This document shows, piece by piece, positions 54,747-62,447 of a DNA stretch of 64,000 nucleotides. This DNA is from Marinifilum sp965230805. Lineage in GTDB: Bacteria; Bacteroidota; Bacteroidia; Bacteroidales; Marinifilaceae. The stretch's first letter is position 1. Each line of letters begins with the position of its first letter. Made by a program: the position numbers and the translations under genes. The stretch is taken from contig NZ_OZ246019.1 of assembly GCF_965230805.1 (NCBI RefSeq), forward strand, positions 1,364,001 through 1,428,000, in the 5' to 3' direction. Under the pieces are notes generated by a model. The model did not search any database. It saw nothing but the letters and a program-made list of their open reading frames with translations, and had not been told where the DNA came from.

Positions 54747-55295
54747 ATGAACACAACAAAGATTGACGATCAGAAAAGAAAAATCCGGAAAGAAATGAAA
54801 CTGCTTAAGCTGGATTACTCTTTGCAACAGCGCAAGGAGATGTCTGTTCCAATACTCAAAAAACTGGAAGAATTGCCTGAATTTAAAGAAGCCAAAACGG
54901 TAATGCTATATTGGTCGATGAATGATGAGGTGTTCTCGCATGATTTTGTTTGTAAATGGGCAATGAAAAAGAAGGTTATCCTTCCATGTGTTAAAGGCAA
55001 AACTTTGGATCTTAAAGTTTTTAAAGGAGTTGAACACTTGGTGGAAGGCGAAAATTATGGGATTCCAGAACCTGAAGGACCCGTTTTTATGGCTGAAGAT
55101 GAGATTGATTTGATTTTAATACCAGGAGTGGCTTTCGACAGAGAAAACAACCGCATGGGCAGAGGAAAAGCATATTACGACGGGCTATTAAAATCCTTAA
55201 GTGCTTTTAAAGTGGGTATTTGCTTTGATTTTCAGGTAATGAACCGTGTTCCAATTGATGAGCATGATATTAAAATGAATCATGTGATTTATTGA
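54747..55295 (+). CDS. 5-formyltetrahydrofolate cyclo-ligase
   Basis: 182 residues. It converts 5-formyl-THF to 5,10-methenyl-THF using ATP. The conserved IPGVAFDRENNRMGRGKAYYDGLL segment near the C-terminus (about 128-151) carries the ATP/Mg and folate residues. KRKIRKEMK opens the protein as usual. It lies 9 bases after the nitrilase-family gene and is ended by a good terminator. Confidence 0.92.
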   Translation: MNTTKIDDQKRKIRKEMKLLKLDYSLQQRKEMSVPILKKLEELPEFKEAKTVMLYWSMNDEVFSHDFVCKWAMKKKVILPCVKGKTLDLKVFKGVEHLVEGENYGIPEPEGPVFMAEDEIDLILIPGVAFDRENNRMGRGKAYYDGLLKSLSAFKVGICFDFQVMNRVPIDEHDIKMNHVIY

Positions 55296-55300
55296 GACAA

Positions 55301-55333
55301 AAAAAAGCCAATGATCTGATCACTGGCTTTTTT
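55301..55333 (+). terminator. Bidirectional terminator between the cyclo-ligase and the ferredoxin
   Basis: AAAAAAGCCAATGATC-TGATCACTGGCTTTTTT. It serves the plus-strand operon and the convergent ferredoxin gene. Confidence 0.8.
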
Positions 55334-55352
55334 AAATATTGGTTGTTTGCGA

Positions 55353-55523
55353 TTATTCAGCGTGAATAGCTTCTACTGGACAAGCGTCAACACAAGTACC
55401 ACAATCAGTACAAAGATCTGCGTCGATTACATAGCGCTCATCACCCATAGAGATAGCTTCAACAGGACATTCTCCTTCACAAGAACCGCATGAAATACAA
55501 TCGTCGTTAATTACGTAAGCCAT
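55353..55523 (-). CDS. 2[4Fe-4S] ferredoxin (short, 56 residues)
   Basis: A 56-residue protein, MAYVINDDCISCGSCEGECP then VEAISMGDERYVIDADLCTD, and a second cluster CTDCGTCVDACPVEAIHAE. Two C-x2-C-x2-C-x3-C motifs bind two [4Fe-4S] clusters, the classic clostridial-type ferredoxin that shuttles low-potential electrons (for example with pyruvate:ferredoxin oxidoreductase). It is unusually short, easily missed by length filters, but the motif is unmistakable. A TACATTTG -7 box lies 30 bases upstream. Confidence 0.95.
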   Translation of the reverse strand: MAYVINDDCISCGSCEGECPVEAISMGDERYVIDADLCTDCGTCVDACPVEAIHAE

Positions 55524-55553
55524 TTTATTTAATTTTTAGTGTTAATACTAATG

Positions 55554-55561
55554 CAAATGTA
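55554..55561 (-). promoter_or_regulatory. Candidate -7 element of the ferredoxin gene
   Basis: Minus-strand TACATTTG, a perfect TAnnTTTG. The nearest TTG is 23 bases upstream, longer than the usual 19. Confidence 0.45.
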
Positions 55562-55805
55562 ATATCATATTTTAAATGGAGAAACAATTTTTTTAGGAAA
55601 TATTTTATTTTGAAAGAGATTAAATAATGAACAATAACAAAATAAGAATTTTAAATATCAGGAATAAAGATAATTGAATCTTTTATTTGTACAGCAAAAT
55701 CAAAATAATACGCTATTTGGTCTCTGCAAGAAGTTATCCCTACTCATTAGTACTTGATAAAGTTGTTTGAAGAACAAGGCACTTGCAGAAGATTACTTGC
55801 AAACA

Positions 55806-56987
55806 CTACTTATTTAAATACGAGATTGCCATCCAAGCCATTACACTCATCGCAGTTTTTAAGGCTTTTTCGTTTGCTTCAAAGTTTGATGTATGCAAGG
55901 AACCTGTTTTTTCAGATTGCACTCCAAATCGATAAAAGGTGACTGGATATTTTTGCGAGTAAAAACCAAAGTCTTCAGTTGTCATTCTAAGATCCATGTT
56001 CACAACACGATCTTCTCCTAACAATTCAACCGCATCAGTCTTTGCCTGATCGGTATATTTTTCATGGTTTACCAAAAAAGGATAACCATGGCGAATATCA
56101 ACTTCACATTCGGCTCCCATTCCTTTTGCTGTAGATTGGGCAATATCTGTAATAAGTTGCTTGGCTTTGTTTCGCCACTCTTCATTCATAGTTCTGAAGG
56201 TTCCGGCTATTTTTACTTCTTCGGGAATGATATTGGTTGCTCCATTGGCTTCGATCTTACCAAAAGATAAAACCGTTGGAATTCTGGCATCACAATGTCT
56301 GCTAACAATCTGCTGCAAAGCCACAATAATGTGAGAGGCAATTAATACATTGTCGGAGCAACGATGAGGCATGGCTGCATGTCCACCTTTGCCTTTAATG
56401 GTTAAATAAATTTCATCGCCAGATGCCATATACATGCCAGGTCTGAAACCAACTGTTCCGACTGGCATGTCAGGCAAAACGTGAGCCCCAAGAATCCATT
56501 CCGGCTCAGGCATTAAAGCTCCTTCTTCCATCATTAACCTGGCTCCTCCGGGTAATAATTCTTCGCCTGGTTGGAAGATCAGGAGAATGGTTCCTTCCCA
56601 TTCTGATTTAAACTGGTTTAATATTTTAGCGGCACCCAATAAACTCGCCATGTGCATGTCGTGACCACAGGCATGCATTACTCCTTTGCGGGTGGAACAG
56701 TGCTTGTTTTCGAGATTTTCAGTAATTGGTAATGCATCCATATCAGCACGCAAAGCAATTGCCTTTTTCGAAGGGTTTTTCCCTTCAATCTTTCCTACAA
56801 TACCTGTTTTTACATGTCCGCTTGTAAATTTAATTCCGTACTCATTTAGCTTTGATTGAATGAATTTTGAAGTTTCAAATTCTTCAAATGATAATTCCGG
56901 ATTTTGATGCAAGTGGGCACGAATTTCAATAATTTCGCATTCTATTGAATGGGCAAAGTCTCTGATTTGGTTTCTTAAATTGGTCAT
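55806..56987 (-). CDS. M20 family amidohydrolase (IAA-amino acid/hippurate hydrolase type)
   Basis: 393 residues. It is a zinc-dependent hydrolase of N-acyl amino acids. Metal ligands and catalysis: ALRADMDALP, HACGHDMHMASLLGAA (Cys-x-His-Asp ligands), FQPGEELLPGG with Glu, GAHVLPDMPVGT, and TEDFGFYSQ and the C-terminal LHTSNFEAN (His). The dimerisation domain is intact. The ATG at 56987 (MTNLRNQIRDFAHSIE) fits family length; an upstream ATG at 57029 would add 14 residues. The product is cytosolic and the substrate unknown. Confidence 0.9.
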   Translation of the reverse strand: MTNLRNQIRDFAHSIECEIIEIRAHLHQNPELSFEEFETSKFIQSKLNEYGIKFTSGHVKTGIVGKIEGKNPSKKAIALRADMDALPITENLENKHCSTRKGVMHACGHDMHMASLLGAAKILNQFKSEWEGTILLIFQPGEELLPGGARLMMEEGALMPEPEWILGAHVLPDMPVGTVGFRPGMYMASGDEIYLTIKGKGGHAAMPHRCSDNVLIASHIIVALQQIVSRHCDARIPTVLSFGKIEANGATNIIPEEVKIAGTFRTMNEEWRNKAKQLITDIAQSTAKGMGAECEVDIRHGYPFLVNHEKYTDQAKTDAVELLGEDRVVNMDLRMTTEDFGFYSQKYPVTFYRFGVQSEKTGSLHTSNFEANEKALKTAMSVMAWMAISYLNK

Positions 56988-57270
56988 AGTTAAGATTCGT
57001 AATTTTGGTTTATACCAAGAATAAATCATATTTCATTCCTACAAAGCTAATAATACTTGAAGGATTTGGCCTATTATCCACAAAAACAGATATGCCTCTA
57101 TAATATACAAGCTGGTATAAAAGGATTAACAAGTGTTTAACTAAATTGAGCACCCTAATCCTGAAAAAATGCTTATTTTTGTTTGTTATTTGATTTTTTC
57201 AGAATTAAAATAAACTCTTTAAATACTTTTTCGTAATAAACAAAGGTTAATATTTAAATATTAGTAAGTT
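56988..57270. other. Divergent intergenic region with a TATTTTTG box
   Basis: 283 AT-rich bases between divergent genes. TATTTTTG (57174-57181) is a perfect -7 match on the plus strand but no TTG lies at 19 bases, so the promoter is tentative. Confidence 0.35.
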
Positions 57271-58368
57271 ATGAATAGAAAATTAATTCTATTGTTGGCA
57301 GTTGTATTCTGTGGAAGTGTTTTTGTTGCTAATGCCCAAAATACTAAGCCAGTTATGAAATACGATACCAAGATCCATGATTTTGGTACGTTTAAAGAAG
57401 AATTAGGAAAGCAAGTTTACTCTTTTGAATTTGTAAATGAAGGGAAACAGCCTATCATTATTAAACAGGTTCGTTCTTCATGTGGTTGTACGGCACCTAC
57501 TTGGAGCAAGAAGCCTATTGCGCCAGGTGAGAATGGATTTATTAAGGCAACTTTTGATCCTAAAAATAGGCCGGGACCGTTTAATAAATCAATTACAGTA
57601 ATTTCAAATGCAACTCCTTCCATAACTATTCTTAGAATAAAAGGAAAAGTAATAGCAAGAGAAAAAACCATTGCCGAAATCTATCCTAGAATGATAAATG
57701 GTTTACGCTTAAAAAACAATCATTTGTCGCTTACAAAAGTAAAAAATACGGAGACAAAAGAAGGTGCTGTTGAAGTATATAATGATAGCGATGAGGATGT
57801 AAGTATAGCATTCAAGAGAATGCCCGCTCATTTGCAAATAAAAATGGTTCCTGAAAAGTTAGCACCAAAACAAAAAGGAAAGATTGTTGCTTTATATGAT
57901 GGAACTAAGAAAAATGATTGGGGTTTTGTTGTGGACTACTTGGATATTTTGGTGAATCAAAAACACAAACCGGGTCAGCGATTAACTGTAAGTGCAAATA
58001 TTATTGAAGATTTTTCTTCGATGTCACAAACGGAATTAGCCGTTTGTCCAAAAGTTGAATTTACAAATAAAGTATTTGATTTTGGAGAATTGACTCAAGG
58101 TCAGAATGCCGAGTATGTTTTTAAAATGAAGAATGAAGGAAAATCAGATTTGATTATTCGTAAGACAAAAGCTTCTTGTGGATGTACAGCAATTGTTCCA
58201 AGTACAAAAATTGTTAAAGCCGGAGAGCAAACCGAAATTAAAGTAGTTTTCAAATCAAGAGGGAAAAGAGGTCGTCAGAACAAATTGATTACCGTTATAA
58301 CAAATGATCCTGTACATTCAGCAGTTCAACTTCGAGTGCGTGGCAATGTGATCATGCCGAAAAGTTAA
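57271..58368 (+). CDS. Secreted DUF1573 protein with two copies of the domain
   Basis: 365 residues with signal peptide MNRKLILLLAVVFCGSVFVANA. Two DUF1573 Ig-like modules are present, at about 28-125 (KIHDFGTFKEELGKQVYSFEFVNEGKQPIIIKQVRSSCGCTAPTW) and about 265-360 (NKVFDFGELTQGQNAEYVFKMKNEGKSDLIIRKTKASCGCTAIVPS), each with the C-G-C-T motif SCGCTA. The middle (about 130-255) is another beta-sandwich-like region. Extracytoplasmic; function unknown, often linked to surface or secretion structures in Bacteroidota. Followed by a strong terminator. Confidence 0.9.
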   Translation: MNRKLILLLAVVFCGSVFVANAQNTKPVMKYDTKIHDFGTFKEELGKQVYSFEFVNEGKQPIIIKQVRSSCGCTAPTWSKKPIAPGENGFIKATFDPKNRPGPFNKSITVISNATPSITILRIKGKVIAREKTIAEIYPRMINGLRLKNNHLSLTKVKNTETKEGAVEVYNDSDEDVSIAFKRMPAHLQIKMVPEKLAPKQKGKIVALYDGTKKNDWGFVVDYLDILVNQKHKPGQRLTVSANIIEDFSSMSQTELAVCPKVEFTNKVFDFGELTQGQNAEYVFKMKNEGKSDLIIRKTKASCGCTAIVPSTKIVKAGEQTEIKVVFKSRGKRGRQNKLITVITNDPVHSAVQLRVRGNVIMPKS

Positions 58369-58390
58369 TCAGAGATTATTCCAGCAGTAG

Positions 58391-58413
58391 AGACGCCCAA
58401 ATTGGGCGTCTTT
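58391..58413 (+). terminator. Terminator of the DUF1573 gene
   Basis: AGACGCCCAA-ATTGGGCGTCTTT: perfect palindromic stem and short T-run. Its right arm is repeated downstream (see repeat entry). Confidence 0.8.
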
Positions 58414-58480
58414 AGAATATCCTCATCAAATTGGGCGTCTTAACAATATCCCCATCTAAATTCGGCGTTCTTGAAAGACA
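58399..58480 (+). repeat. Tandem copies of the terminator's right arm
   Basis: AAATTGGGCGTCTT at 58399, again at 58428 and, altered (AAATTCGGCGTTCTT), at 58458, with the linker AATATCC..CATC between the copies. Period is 29-30 bases. Confidence 0.6.
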
Positions 58481-58484
58481 CCTA

Positions 58485-58665
58485 TCCTGCAATACCAATA
58501 ATAAAAGTCTTCATAGTGTTCTCAAACTTGCTAAAGATGCGTTCGGCTGTTGTTTAAAAAGTATCGCCGTAGCTAGAGCTATGCCACTAATTTCCGTTTC
58601 GATTCAACTCAAAATTCTCAAAACAATTTATAAGTCATTTCAGCATAAAACTGGTATTAAATGAA
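58485..58665. repeat. Possible dispersed element upstream of meaB
   Basis: A non-coding stretch bounded by AATACCA (58490) and TGGTATT (58655) as weak inverted ends. The interior reads, on the minus strand, CGAAACGGAAATTAGTGGC, and a 77-codon frame with a GTG start spans it but lacks any family resemblance. Such a block looks like a dispersed intergenic element; this is inference. Confidence 0.3.
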
Positions 58666-58834
58666 TCTGTAAATTAAGTCTTCAGAATGCAGGAAAGCTT
58701 TTTTTGTGATATTATTAATCAGTATCCGATTGTTTATCGAGTTGTTACTAAGCATATCCACTTTTCTCGATGTTTAGATGTAGCTTCGTTTCTAAATTTA
58801 TAACTTCGCATTTAGAATAATAAGAGATTAGATC

Positions 58835-59968
58835 ATGACAGATACAAATAATAAGAATAGAAATCACATAGAGAATGATCCATTATATAAAGGTTTGCAG
58901 GTGAATTCAGGGATATCCCAACCTCCCTCAATCAATCCTAAAATAGCTGATCGTCTGAAAAAGAACAAGCGTAAAAAATATTCGATTGATGATTACGTAA
59001 AGGGAATTTTGGATGGAGATAGAGGAATTTTAAGTCAGGCAATTACTTTAATAGAAAGTTCAAAATTCGAGCATCAAAAAATTGCACAGAAGATTATTGA
59101 GAAATGTTTGCCTTATTCAGGAAAATCGGTTCGTATTGGTATTACCGGTGTGCCTGGTGCTGGAAAAAGTACATTTATCGAAGCATTCGGAAAACATGTT
59201 ACCAGTAAGGGAAGTAAACTTGCTGTTTTGGCTATCGACCCAAGTAGCGAGAGGAGTAAGGGAAGTATTTTAGGAGACAAAACCCGAATGGAAGAGCTAT
59301 CGGTAGATCAGAATGCTTACATTCGACCTTCTCCTTCGGCAGGATCATTAGGAGGTGTTGCCCGTAAAACTCGAGAAAGCTTGATTCTTTGTGAAGCTGC
59401 CGGTTTTGATACCATTTTAATTGAAACCGTTGGGGTTGGACAATCGGAAACTGCAGTGCACTCTATGGTTGATTTTTTTCTGCTAATAAAAATTGCAGGT
59501 GCCGGTGATGAGTTGCAAGGAATCAAAAGAGGAATCATGGAAATGGCCGATTTGATTTCCATTAACAAAGCAGATGGTAATAATATTCACAAGGCACAGT
59601 TGGCAAGAGTTCAGTTCGAAAATGCTTTGCATCTGTTCCCTCAGTCGCCTTCAGGATGGTCGCCTAAGGTTCTTACTTGTTCGGCAATCAAAAAGACAGG
59701 CATAGATGATATTTGGGATACTATTTTAGATTATTGCAGCCATACCCAACAAAATGGTTATTTCGACCAAAGAAGAAGTGAACAATCGAAATATTGGATG
59801 TATGAAACCATTAACGAGCAATTGAAAGATGGCTTTTATCAGAAACAATTCATAAAAGAACAGATTCCTGATTTTGAAAATAAAGTTTTAAATGATGAAA
59901 TGAGTTCTTTTGTTGCGGCTTTTAAATTACTAGACGCTTATTTTCAGGATATAAAAAATAAGTTGTAA
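58835..59968 (+). CDS. meaB: Methylmalonyl-CoA mutase-associated GTPase MeaB
   Basis: 377 residues. MeaB is a G3E-type chaperone that protects and reactivates the B12-dependent methylmalonyl-CoA mutase and gates cofactor loading. GITGVPGAGKSTFIEAFG is the P-loop; IDPSSERSKGSILGDKTRME, ETVGVGQSE and NKAD are the switch and base motifs. A N-terminal helix with YVKGILDGDRGILSQAITLIES and a C-terminal dimerisation arm are present. The mutase genes are not in this window. It ties to cobQ/cbiZ through the B12 requirement. Confidence 0.94.
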   Translation: MTDTNNKNRNHIENDPLYKGLQVNSGISQPPSINPKIADRLKKNKRKKYSIDDYVKGILDGDRGILSQAITLIESSKFEHQKIAQKIIEKCLPYSGKSVRIGITGVPGAGKSTFIEAFGKHVTSKGSKLAVLAIDPSSERSKGSILGDKTRMEELSVDQNAYIRPSPSAGSLGGVARKTRESLILCEAAGFDTILIETVGVGQSETAVHSMVDFFLLIKIAGAGDELQGIKRGIMEMADLISINKADGNNIHKAQLARVQFENALHLFPQSPSGWSPKVLTCSAIKKTGIDDIWDTILDYCSHTQQNGYFDQRRSEQSKYWMYETINEQLKDGFYQKQFIKEQIPDFENKVLNDEMSSFVAAFKLLDAYFQDIKNKL

Positions 59969-60052
59969 CATCTCGGTCATTGTTTCGAATACATCTTTTA
60001 TTTTGGTAGATTTAGGAATTCTTATTTATTAACGTACAAAATACCAAAAGAC

Positions 60053-61147
60053 ATGAAAAAGTTATTTGTCGCCTTAGCAGCGATTGGTTTGTTTTTTGCT
60101 TCTTGCGAGCAGGAACCAAAATACAAACTAACAGGTAAGATCACCGGACAAGCAGAAGGCAAAGTTTATCTTTCAAAAGTTCAGGACAATGATTTAGTAA
60201 AAGTTGATTCTGCTCAATTGCAAGAAGGAGCTTTTGAATTTGCAGGAAGTGTTACATCGCCAGAGTTATTCTTTATTCAACTTGATGGAAAGAAAGAAAC
60301 AATTCAATTCTTTATTGAAAATTCTAATATTGATATAAAAGCTGATGTTGAAAAATTGCAAGAAGCTGTAATTACGGGTTCTGCCGAGCAAGCCGTATAC
60401 GATGGCTATGTAAAATCGCAAAAACCTTTTGCCGAGAAGAATAATACATTACGCAGGGAGTTTATGGCTGCCAGAGGTGCTAATGATAAGGCAAAAATGG
60501 ATTCTATTCGCAGTGCTGCATCAGAGATGCAGGCCGAAGCAGAAGCGGCAATAGATGAATTCTTAACAAGCAATGCAAATTCTATAGCATCAGGATACGT
60601 GAAGTATAGAATGACAGGAAATATGAAGCTTGAGAAAATGGAAGAAATGTACAATGCATTACCTGAAAATGTAAAAGCTTCTGTTTATGGCAATTTGATT
60701 AAGGATAAGATCGATTTGCAAAAAAGTGTTGCCATTGGTAAACCAGCACCTGACTTTACATTGAATACTCCTGAAGAAACCCCATTTAGTCTTTCATCTT
60801 TAAAGGGTAAAGTGGTTGTTATCGATTTTTGGGCTTCATGGTGTGGTCCTTGCAGAGCAGAAAACCCACATATGGTAGAGTTGTATAAAGAAGTGAACGA
60901 AAAAGGAGTGGAATTCCTTGGAGTTTCTTTGGATGATAACAAAGACAATTGGCTTAAGGCTATTGAGGCTGATGGTTTGATTTGGAAGCATGTTTCAGAT
61001 TTGAAAGGCTGGAATTCCAAAGCAAGTAGAATGTACGGGGTTACCGGAATTCCTGCTACAGTTCTTCTTGATCAGAATGGAGTAATTGTAGCCAAAAATT
61101 TAAGAAGTGCTGACTTAAAAGTTGAAATTGAGAAGCTATTGCAATAG
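60053..61147 (+). CDS. TlpA-type thioredoxin lipoprotein with DUF4369 domain
   Basis: 364 residues, lipoprotein signal MKKLFVALAAIGLFFASC. Residues about 25-115 form a DUF4369 beta domain (YKLTGKITGQAEGKVYLSKV), followed by a helical linker (about 120-220). The thioredoxin-like domain (about 225-364) carries the active site WASWCGPCRAENPHMVELY and the cis-Pro segment in VTGIPATVLLD. It probably acts as a periplasmic thiol-disulfide reductase, as do TlpA/ResA-like proteins; the partner is unknown. Own terminator. Confidence 0.9.
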   Translation: MKKLFVALAAIGLFFASCEQEPKYKLTGKITGQAEGKVYLSKVQDNDLVKVDSAQLQEGAFEFAGSVTSPELFFIQLDGKKETIQFFIENSNIDIKADVEKLQEAVITGSAEQAVYDGYVKSQKPFAEKNNTLRREFMAARGANDKAKMDSIRSAASEMQAEAEAAIDEFLTSNANSIASGYVKYRMTGNMKLEKMEEMYNALPENVKASVYGNLIKDKIDLQKSVAIGKPAPDFTLNTPEETPFSLSSLKGKVVVIDFWASWCGPCRAENPHMVELYKEVNEKGVEFLGVSLDDNKDNWLKAIEADGLIWKHVSDLKGWNSKASRMYGVTGIPATVLLDQNGVIVAKNLRSADLKVEIEKLLQ

Positions 61148-61178
61148 CAAGCTGAGTTCGATATAAAATTTTGGATAA

Positions 61179-61211
61179 AGGCTCGATAGTAGATACTGTC
61201 GGGCTTTTTGT
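61179..61211 (+). terminator. Terminator of the TlpA-like gene
   Basis: AGGCTCGATAGT-agat-ACTGTCGGGCTT then TTTT: 12 pairs with several G-U, about 30 bases after the stop. Confidence 0.7.
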
Positions 61212-61235
61212 TTGAACTAAACCGACATTCCTTTT

Positions 61236-61262
61236 AAAATTTCTAATCAAAATCAGTTCAAA
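61236..61262. repeat. Fragment matching the interior of the MITE-like element
   Basis: 27 bases identical except two positions to 62079-62105 (AAAATTTCTA.TCAAAATCAG.TCAAA). Confidence 0.5.
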
Positions 61263-61481
61263 AAATAGCTTTCGGATACAGTTGTTACTTCAGTCTTATT
61301 ACTTTTTTGCCCAGAGTAACTTCTATTTACATTTTGTTTATTTAAGCAATTTCAGTCCGTATTAATTCTTCTATAAACAGAGAATTCTTAAGCGCAGAAT
61401 TGCGACAAAAGCCAAAACCATTAGCTACTTTCACAGCTTAATGTTCCATTGAAATCAGCTTTAATAATCATTGTTTCAAAC

Positions 61482-61893
61482 TCAACTTTTAAGCTTATCA
61501 ATTCAAGTTTTAATATCATCAACTGACTTATCAATGTTATTACTTGTGCTTTTTACGTTAAAAACTGTGCTTTGAACGTAAAATCCTGAGCTTTGGACGT
61601 TTTGACCTAAGCTTTTTACATTTAAACCTAAGCTTTGAACGTAAAAACCTGAGCTCTGAACGTTAAAAGCTCACCTTTTAACGAAATACCATGCTTTTCT
61701 TAGCTAAAAGGACAGCAAAAAACATCAAAAATTAAGCTTGTAGCATTAAAACCTCAGCTTTTTACGTTCCAGGTTCACGTTTTAATGTTAAAAGCTCATG
61801 CATTAACGTGGAAAGCTCAGGTTTTAGCACACAGAGTTCAGGTTTTAACATTAAAAGCTCAGGTTTTTACGTTAAAAGTTGAACTTTTAATGC
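61482..61893. repeat. Degenerate 21-bp tandem repeat array
   Basis: About 19-20 units of exactly 21 bases (one 20-base unit near 61734). In the first half clear units start at 61545, 61566, 61587, 61608, 61629 and 61650 with core AGCTTTGAACGTAAAAACC; in the second at 61754, 61775, 61796, 61817, 61838 and 61859 with core TCAGGTTTTTACGTTAAAAG. The second core is close to the reverse complement of the first, so the unit is nearly palindromic and the array can fold on itself. Every frame contains many stops, and no spacers are present. Confidence 0.8.
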
Positions 61894-61980
61894 AAATCAA
61901 TTCGCATTCACCCTATATTTTCCTCTTCTTCAAATGCTATTTTCTTAATTCATAATAATGTCTCAAATTTTGTGTATCGA

Positions 61981-62143
61981 TTATTTTAACGTGAGTTCGA
62001 CGTAAAATTCTATGCACAGAAAGTTATATTTGGGATAGATTTGCATTAAAAATTTGGAAAGAATAGCGGGCTATTGAGAAAATTTCTACTCAAAATCAGA
62101 TCAAACTGTGAACGAATTTTACGTCGAACTCACGTTATTTTAA
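61981..62143. mobile_element. 145-bp MITE-like element with perfect terminal inverted repeats and 9-bp target duplication
   Basis: The ends CGTGAGTTCGACGTAAAATT plus one C (61990-62010) and the exact reverse complement (62114-62134) are 21-bp perfect inverted repeats. TTATTTTAA lies directly outside on both sides (61981-61989, 62135-62143) as a 9-bp direct duplication. The 103-base interior has no coding frame and shares a piece with 61236. The hallmark is a small non-autonomous element moved by some transposase elsewhere in the genome; the source family was not identified. Confidence 0.75.
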
Positions 62144-62269
62144 GGTAAGCTGCTTACACCTGCCGGGAAATGCCATATGAAAATCATTTAATATGCTTCC
62201 CCATGCAAGAATAAGCTTATCCCATGTTTTTGATGTCGTGGTACATGCCAAATCTATTAATTTGACCTG

Positions 62270-62334
62270 CTTATTATTTTCTTCCTTTTGTCTGATGCAA
62301 GCCAAAAGATCAAAATAACCATGCTCGTTTCATG
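62270..62334. repeat. Dispersed element copy C (partial), upstream of the zinc-binding lipoprotein gene
   Basis: Matches copies A and B in the part TTCTTCC...TGATGCAAGCCAAAAGATC, with AAAATAACCATGCTCGTTTCAT. Confidence 0.5.
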
Positions 62335-62393
62335 CTAATACTGGTGCCAGTCATTTTTGATATCAATTTCAATGAGCAATCCGAAAAAAACCT

Positions 62394-62401
62394 TACTTTT
62401 G
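62394..62401 (+). promoter_or_regulatory. Candidate -7 element of the metal-importer operon
   Basis: TACTTTTG, a match to TAnnTTTG, 47 bases before the ATG. No Zur or Fur box was recognised. Confidence 0.4.
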
Positions 62402-62447
62402 TTATTTAAACAAGATCTAAATAAGTTGTTCAACTAATTAAATAAGC

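Noticed and set aside
58431..58664. Plus-strand gene of 77 codons before meaB
   Set aside because: It starts within the repeated terminator arms and runs over a probable dispersed block; no recognisable domain or promoter.
61482..61893. CRISPR array
   Set aside because: The 21-bp units are directly adjacent without unique spacers, each unit is degenerate, and no cas genes are nearby.
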